Positions 60,986-64,000 of a stretch of 64,000 nucleotides of DNA are shown here, piece by piece. Positions within the stretch are counted from its first letter, which is position 1, and each line of letters starts with the position of its first letter. A model generated the notes under the pieces. The model did no database searches, was not told where the DNA came from, and was given only the letters and a program-made list of their open reading frames with translations. Origin of the DNA: an uncultured Porphyromonadaceae bacterium (lineage in GTDB: Bacteria > Bacteroidota > Bacteroidia > Bacteroidales > Muribaculaceae); assembly GCA_947175545.1 (NCBI GenBank), contig CAMWNI010000001.1:186001-250000 (forward strand), in the 5' to 3' direction. Made by a program: the position numbers and the translations under genes.

Positions 60986-63853
60986 TTAGGCCTTCTTGGC
61001 GCGCTTTCTGTCGGTCAGGTATGCAACGGGAGCGGCAATGTAGATGGTGGCGAGGGTGCCGACGATTACGCCGCAAATCATTGCGAAGGTGAACGAACGG
61101 ATTGCTTCTCCGCCGAGAATGAAGATGCTCAGAAGTACCAGAAGGGTAGATCCGGAGGTCATAATCGTACGGCCGAGGGTCGAGTTGATCGAGCGGTTGA
61201 CCAGATCAAAGAATTTCTGTTTAGGATAGAGCTGGACGTTTTCACGCACACGGTCGAAGACAACCACGGTATCGTTAATCTGATAACCGATAACAGTTAG
61301 AATCGCTGCAATGAAGGTCTGGTCAATCTCCATTGAGAACGGCACGAGACCCCAGCAGAAACTGTAGAAGCCGATGATGGTGAATGTGGTGAATGCAACG
61401 GCAGCGAGAGCGCCAAGCGAGAAGGCTACGTTGTGGAAACGCAGAAGGATGTAGAGGAACATCGCAATCATGGCTATGGTGACGGCGATATAAGCGTCGG
61501 TCTTCATATCGTCAGCCACTGAGGGACCAACCTTCTGTGACTGAATCAGGCCGTGGTCGGTATCCGTAGTGGTGAACTGTTCGAAGGTGATGCCGTTCAT
61601 TTCGGGCGAGAGTGCTTCGAAGAGTATATCCTGGATTTCGCGTTCAACCTCGGGCGAGTTGTCGTTGATCTTGTAGTTGGTTGACACGCGTACCTGGTTC
61701 TTGTTCTCGATGGTGATGACGGAGAGTCCGGCGCCATCGAAGTGGGGTGCGATTGCCTGCTGAATCTTGTCGGCTTCGACGGGATGGTCGAACTTCACGA
61801 CGTAGTTGCGGCCGCCGGAGAAGTCGATGCCCTGATTGAGTCCGCGGAAGACGAGAGAGCAGATGATGGCCACGATAACTACGCCGGCGATGGTGAAGGA
61901 GGTCTTGCGAGTGCCGAGGAAGTTATAGTGAGCATTGAGGAACATGTTGCGGCTCAGCTTAGTGTCGAAGGTGAGCTTTTCGAAGGGCTTGGACTTGGCG
62001 CCGAGAATGAAGACGATGCGGGTCAGATAAACGGCGGTAAAGAATGAGCAGCAGAGGCCGATGATCAGCGTGGTTGCAAAGCCCTTGATGGGGCCGGTGC
62101 CGAACAGCAGCAGAATGATGCCGGTGATGATTGAGGTCAGGTTGGAGTCAAAGATTGCGGAGAAGGCGTTGGAGTAACCGTCGGCAATCGCGGTGCGGGC
62201 GTTCTTGCCTGCGCGGAGTTCTTCTTTGGCGCGCTCGAAGATAAGCACGTTGGCGTCAACGGCCATACCAAGGGCGAGGACAATACCGGCGATACCGGAG
62301 AGGGTCAGCACAGCCTGGAATGAAGCAAGGATGCCGAAGGTGAAGAATACGTTAAGAATCAGGCCGAGGTTGGCAACGAGGCCGGGGATGAGGCCATAGA
62401 TGCAGCACATGAAGATCATCAGCAGCACGATGGCGATGATGAACGACCAGAGGCCGTCATGGATTGCCTGGGCGCCGAGCGAGGGACCGACAACCATGTC
62501 GGAGATGATGCTCACGCGGGCAGTCATCTTACCTGACTTGAGGACGTTTGCAAGGTCCTGTGCTTCCTGAACGGTGAAGTCGCCGGTGATTTCCGACGAG
62601 CCGCCTTCGATAACGGTGTTGATTACGGGGTAAGAGTAAACAACATCGTCAAGAACGATTGCTACGGGTTTGCCGACGTTGGCGCGGGTAACTGCGGCCC
62701 ACTGGCGTGCGCCTTCAGAGTTCATGCGCATGTTGACGGTCTGGCCGCGCATGGTGTCGAAGTCGGTGCTTGCGTCAACGATGTTGTCGCCGTTCATGCG
62801 GGGACGCTGTTCGTGGGTCTCGGGGTCGAGGTCGGTGCGGAGGGCAACGAGCTGGTAGACGTCCTTGAGTCCGCCGACATATTCGGGCTTCATTGCCTTA
62901 TTGCTCCAGGCCAATTTCAGGGTGTTGGGGAAAAGGGATTTCACCTCGGGGGTGTTGAACCATTTGATGATGGCGTCTTTATCCTTTGCGCGGGCATAGC
63001 CGACTACGGGACCCTGGGCAACCGGATTCAGCATGCCGAGGACAGTGCCGGTCGTGTCGTTCTGGAGTGCCTGGCCGAGGGCGGAAGCATAGTCAACGGC
63101 GTCAAACATTTCGTAGAACTCGAGGTTTGCAGAGCGCTGAAGGAGGTCGCGCACGCGCTCGTGTTCTTTAACGCCGGGAAGTTCGAGCAGAATCTGGCCC
63201 TGCTTGCCCTGGAGAACCTGAATGTTGGGCGAAACAACGCCAAAGGCGTCGATACGGTTGCGAAGCACGTTGGTTGCCGATGTGTTGACGCGGTCCTGAG
63301 CTTCGTCTTTCAGTTTCTGGGCAACGGAACCGTAGTTGGTGCCGTTTGAGGTAATCAGGTCAGGGAAGACAACTGAGAAGTCAACGTTGGGGTTGGCTGA
63401 GGCCTTCTTGTACTGTTCGATAAAGGTCTCGACATATTCAGTTTCGGGAGCGACGCCGGCAATAGAGTCGGTCGCGATGACGGCGCGGCGGAGAGTCGTG
63501 CCGTTAGGATCGGCGGCCATTGACTTGAGCATATCGCCCATGTTGACCTGGAGGGTCACGTTCATACCGCCTTTGAGGTCAAGACCGAGGCCCACGCCCC
63601 AGCGCTGTACCTCTGCATAGGTGTAGCCCATATAGACGGGCTCCTGTGCTACGGAATCCATGTAGTGCTTGTAGGCACCGGTGTAGGCGTCGGAGGTGTT
63701 GTCTCCGCCGGCCACTGCTACGGCGTACTCTTTGCCCTGATTTTCAATCTGTGAACCCTTCCATGAGAACGACAGATAGAACAGGCAGATGAGTACCAGG
63801 AAGATGGCGATTACACCGGCCACGATGCTTCCCAAAGAACCTTTGCTGTTCAT
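60986..63853 (-). CDS. secDF: Fused protein translocase subunit SecDF
   Basis: SecD and SecF in one 955-residue chain; uses proton-motive force to finish protein export through SecYEG. First membrane helix at residues 12-30 (VAGVIAIFLVLICLFYLSFS), then the large periplasmic domain (GLDLKGGMNVTLQV, NVLRNRIDAFGVVSPNIQVL). SecD helices include GIAGIVLALGMAVDANVLIF and ERAKEELRAG. The SecF part starts near residue 650 (FLGTRKTSFTIAGVV, then GIDFSGGRNYVVKF, and YQINDTVVVFDRVREN). The fusion is usual in Bacteroidetes. It supplies export of the T9SS cargo described here. Confidence 0.97.
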   Translation of the reverse strand: MNSKGSLGSIVAGVIAIFLVLICLFYLSFSWKGSQIENQGKEYAVAVAGGDNTSDAYTGAYKHYMDSVAQEPVYMGYTYAEVQRWGVGLGLDLKGGMNVTLQVNMGDMLKSMAADPNGTTLRRAVIATDSIAGVAPETEYVETFIEQYKKASANPNVDFSVVFPDLITSNGTNYGSVAQKLKDEAQDRVNTSATNVLRNRIDAFGVVSPNIQVLQGKQGQILLELPGVKEHERVRDLLQRSANLEFYEMFDAVDYASALGQALQNDTTGTVLGMLNPVAQGPVVGYARAKDKDAIIKWFNTPEVKSLFPNTLKLAWSNKAMKPEYVGGLKDVYQLVALRTDLDPETHEQRPRMNGDNIVDASTDFDTMRGQTVNMRMNSEGARQWAAVTRANVGKPVAIVLDDVVYSYPVINTVIEGGSSEITGDFTVQEAQDLANVLKSGKMTARVSIISDMVVGPSLGAQAIHDGLWSFIIAIVLLMIFMCCIYGLIPGLVANLGLILNVFFTFGILASFQAVLTLSGIAGIVLALGMAVDANVLIFERAKEELRAGKNARTAIADGYSNAFSAIFDSNLTSIITGIILLLFGTGPIKGFATTLIIGLCCSFFTAVYLTRIVFILGAKSKPFEKLTFDTKLSRNMFLNAHYNFLGTRKTSFTIAGVVIVAIICSLVFRGLNQGIDFSGGRNYVVKFDHPVEADKIQQAIAPHFDGAGLSVITIENKNQVRVSTNYKINDNSPEVEREIQDILFEALSPEMNGITFEQFTTTDTDHGLIQSQKVGPSVADDMKTDAYIAVTIAMIAMFLYILLRFHNVAFSLGALAAVAFTTFTIIGFYSFCWGLVPFSMEIDQTFIAAILTVIGYQINDTVVVFDRVRENVQLYPKQKFFDLVNRSINSTLGRTIMTSGSTLLVLLSIFILGGEAIRSFTFAMICGVIVGTLATIYIAAPVAYLTDRKRAKKA

Positions 63854-63920
63854 GTGTTTAGATAAATAACTTTTAATTAATTGGTTTGATTATTATTTCA
63901 GGATTGGAATATTAGCGCGC

Positions 63921-63952
63921 AAATTTACGAAAATTTCCGCAAATGCGCAAAT
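63921..63952 (-). promoter_or_regulatory. Promoter TTTG-N20-TAAATTTG for secDF
   Basis: On the minus strand TTTG (63952-63949) and TAAATTTG (63928-63921), exactly 20 bp apart. The ATG is 68 bp downstream. Confidence 0.75.
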
Positions 63953-63960
63953 CCTGAAAT

Positions 63961-63995
63961 AAAAAGAGGCGGCGTTCGGTTTCGAACACCGCCTC
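63961..63995 (-). terminator. Terminator of a minus-strand gene beyond the window
   Basis: On the minus strand GAGGCGG pairs with CCGCCTC, with an inner GTTCG/CGAAC helix, followed by five T. A gene transcribed toward lower coordinates must end beyond 64000. Confidence 0.9.
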
Positions 63996-64000
63996 GCGGC

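Noticed and set aside
1-64000. rRNA or tRNA genes, CRISPR arrays, insertion sequences
   Set aside because: I saw no regularly spaced repeats, no transposase-like protein and no recognisable cloverleaf or rRNA segment. A covariance-model scan would be decisive for tRNA and small RNAs.

Overview
The window looks like chromosomal DNA of a Bacteroidales bacterium, probably close to the Muribaculaceae/Porphyromonadaceae. Evidence: a complete type IX secretion (T9SS) core block (PorT, PorP/SprF, GldK, GldL, GldM, GldN, PorX), proteins ending in type A C-terminal sorting tails, fused SecDF, and repeated use of the Bacteroidetes promoter box TAnnTTTG, several times with TTTG exactly 20 bp upstream. 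No rRNA, tRNA, CRISPR array, integrase or insertion sequence was recognised.

Layout. 1-12.5 kb (+): a secreted Omp28-like protein, asd, rpoN and the T9SS block. 12.5-17.4 kb (-): a cell-surface operon with a glycosyltransferase, two Stealth-type sugar-phosphate transferases, a lipid A-type acyltransferase, ribH and a TIGR02757 protein. 17.5-23.8 kb (-): envelope and translation genes (ppiD-like foldase, prfB with its programmed frameshift, secG, a TPR protein, lptE, a sigma-54 activator). 23.8-33.5 kb: ybaK, aroC, two unrecognised orphans, a large T9SS cargo protein, cdaA (c-di-AMP synthase), pcrA-type helicase and a DUF2156 protein. 33.6-35.9 kb: an AT-rich island with a membrane-anchored TPR/HTH regulator, three micro-ORFs and a long inverted repeat. 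36-42.3 kb: an outer-membrane protein, an AT-rich intergenic region, nadA, deoC, a GYF/CD225-like protein, folB and three FKBP-family proteins in tandem. 42.3-47.6 kb (-): a compact phage-like structural cassette (portal-like, small connector-like, capsid-like, propeller/hub-like) with no visible terminase, integrase or lysis gene. 47.7-54.8 kb (+): GH3, a short TatD, a mini SPFH-tail protein between two direct repeats, manC, YfhO and a short HSPF-motif protein. 54.8-64 kb (-): recJ-recQ-rarA, thiS-thiE and secDF.

Strand composition changes sign near 33.5-36 kb. To the left the + strand is C-rich whatever the gene direction; to the right it is mostly G-rich. That is the pattern expected at a replication origin, and the AT-rich island sits at the switch. 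The two most unusual loci are this island and the phage-like cassette.
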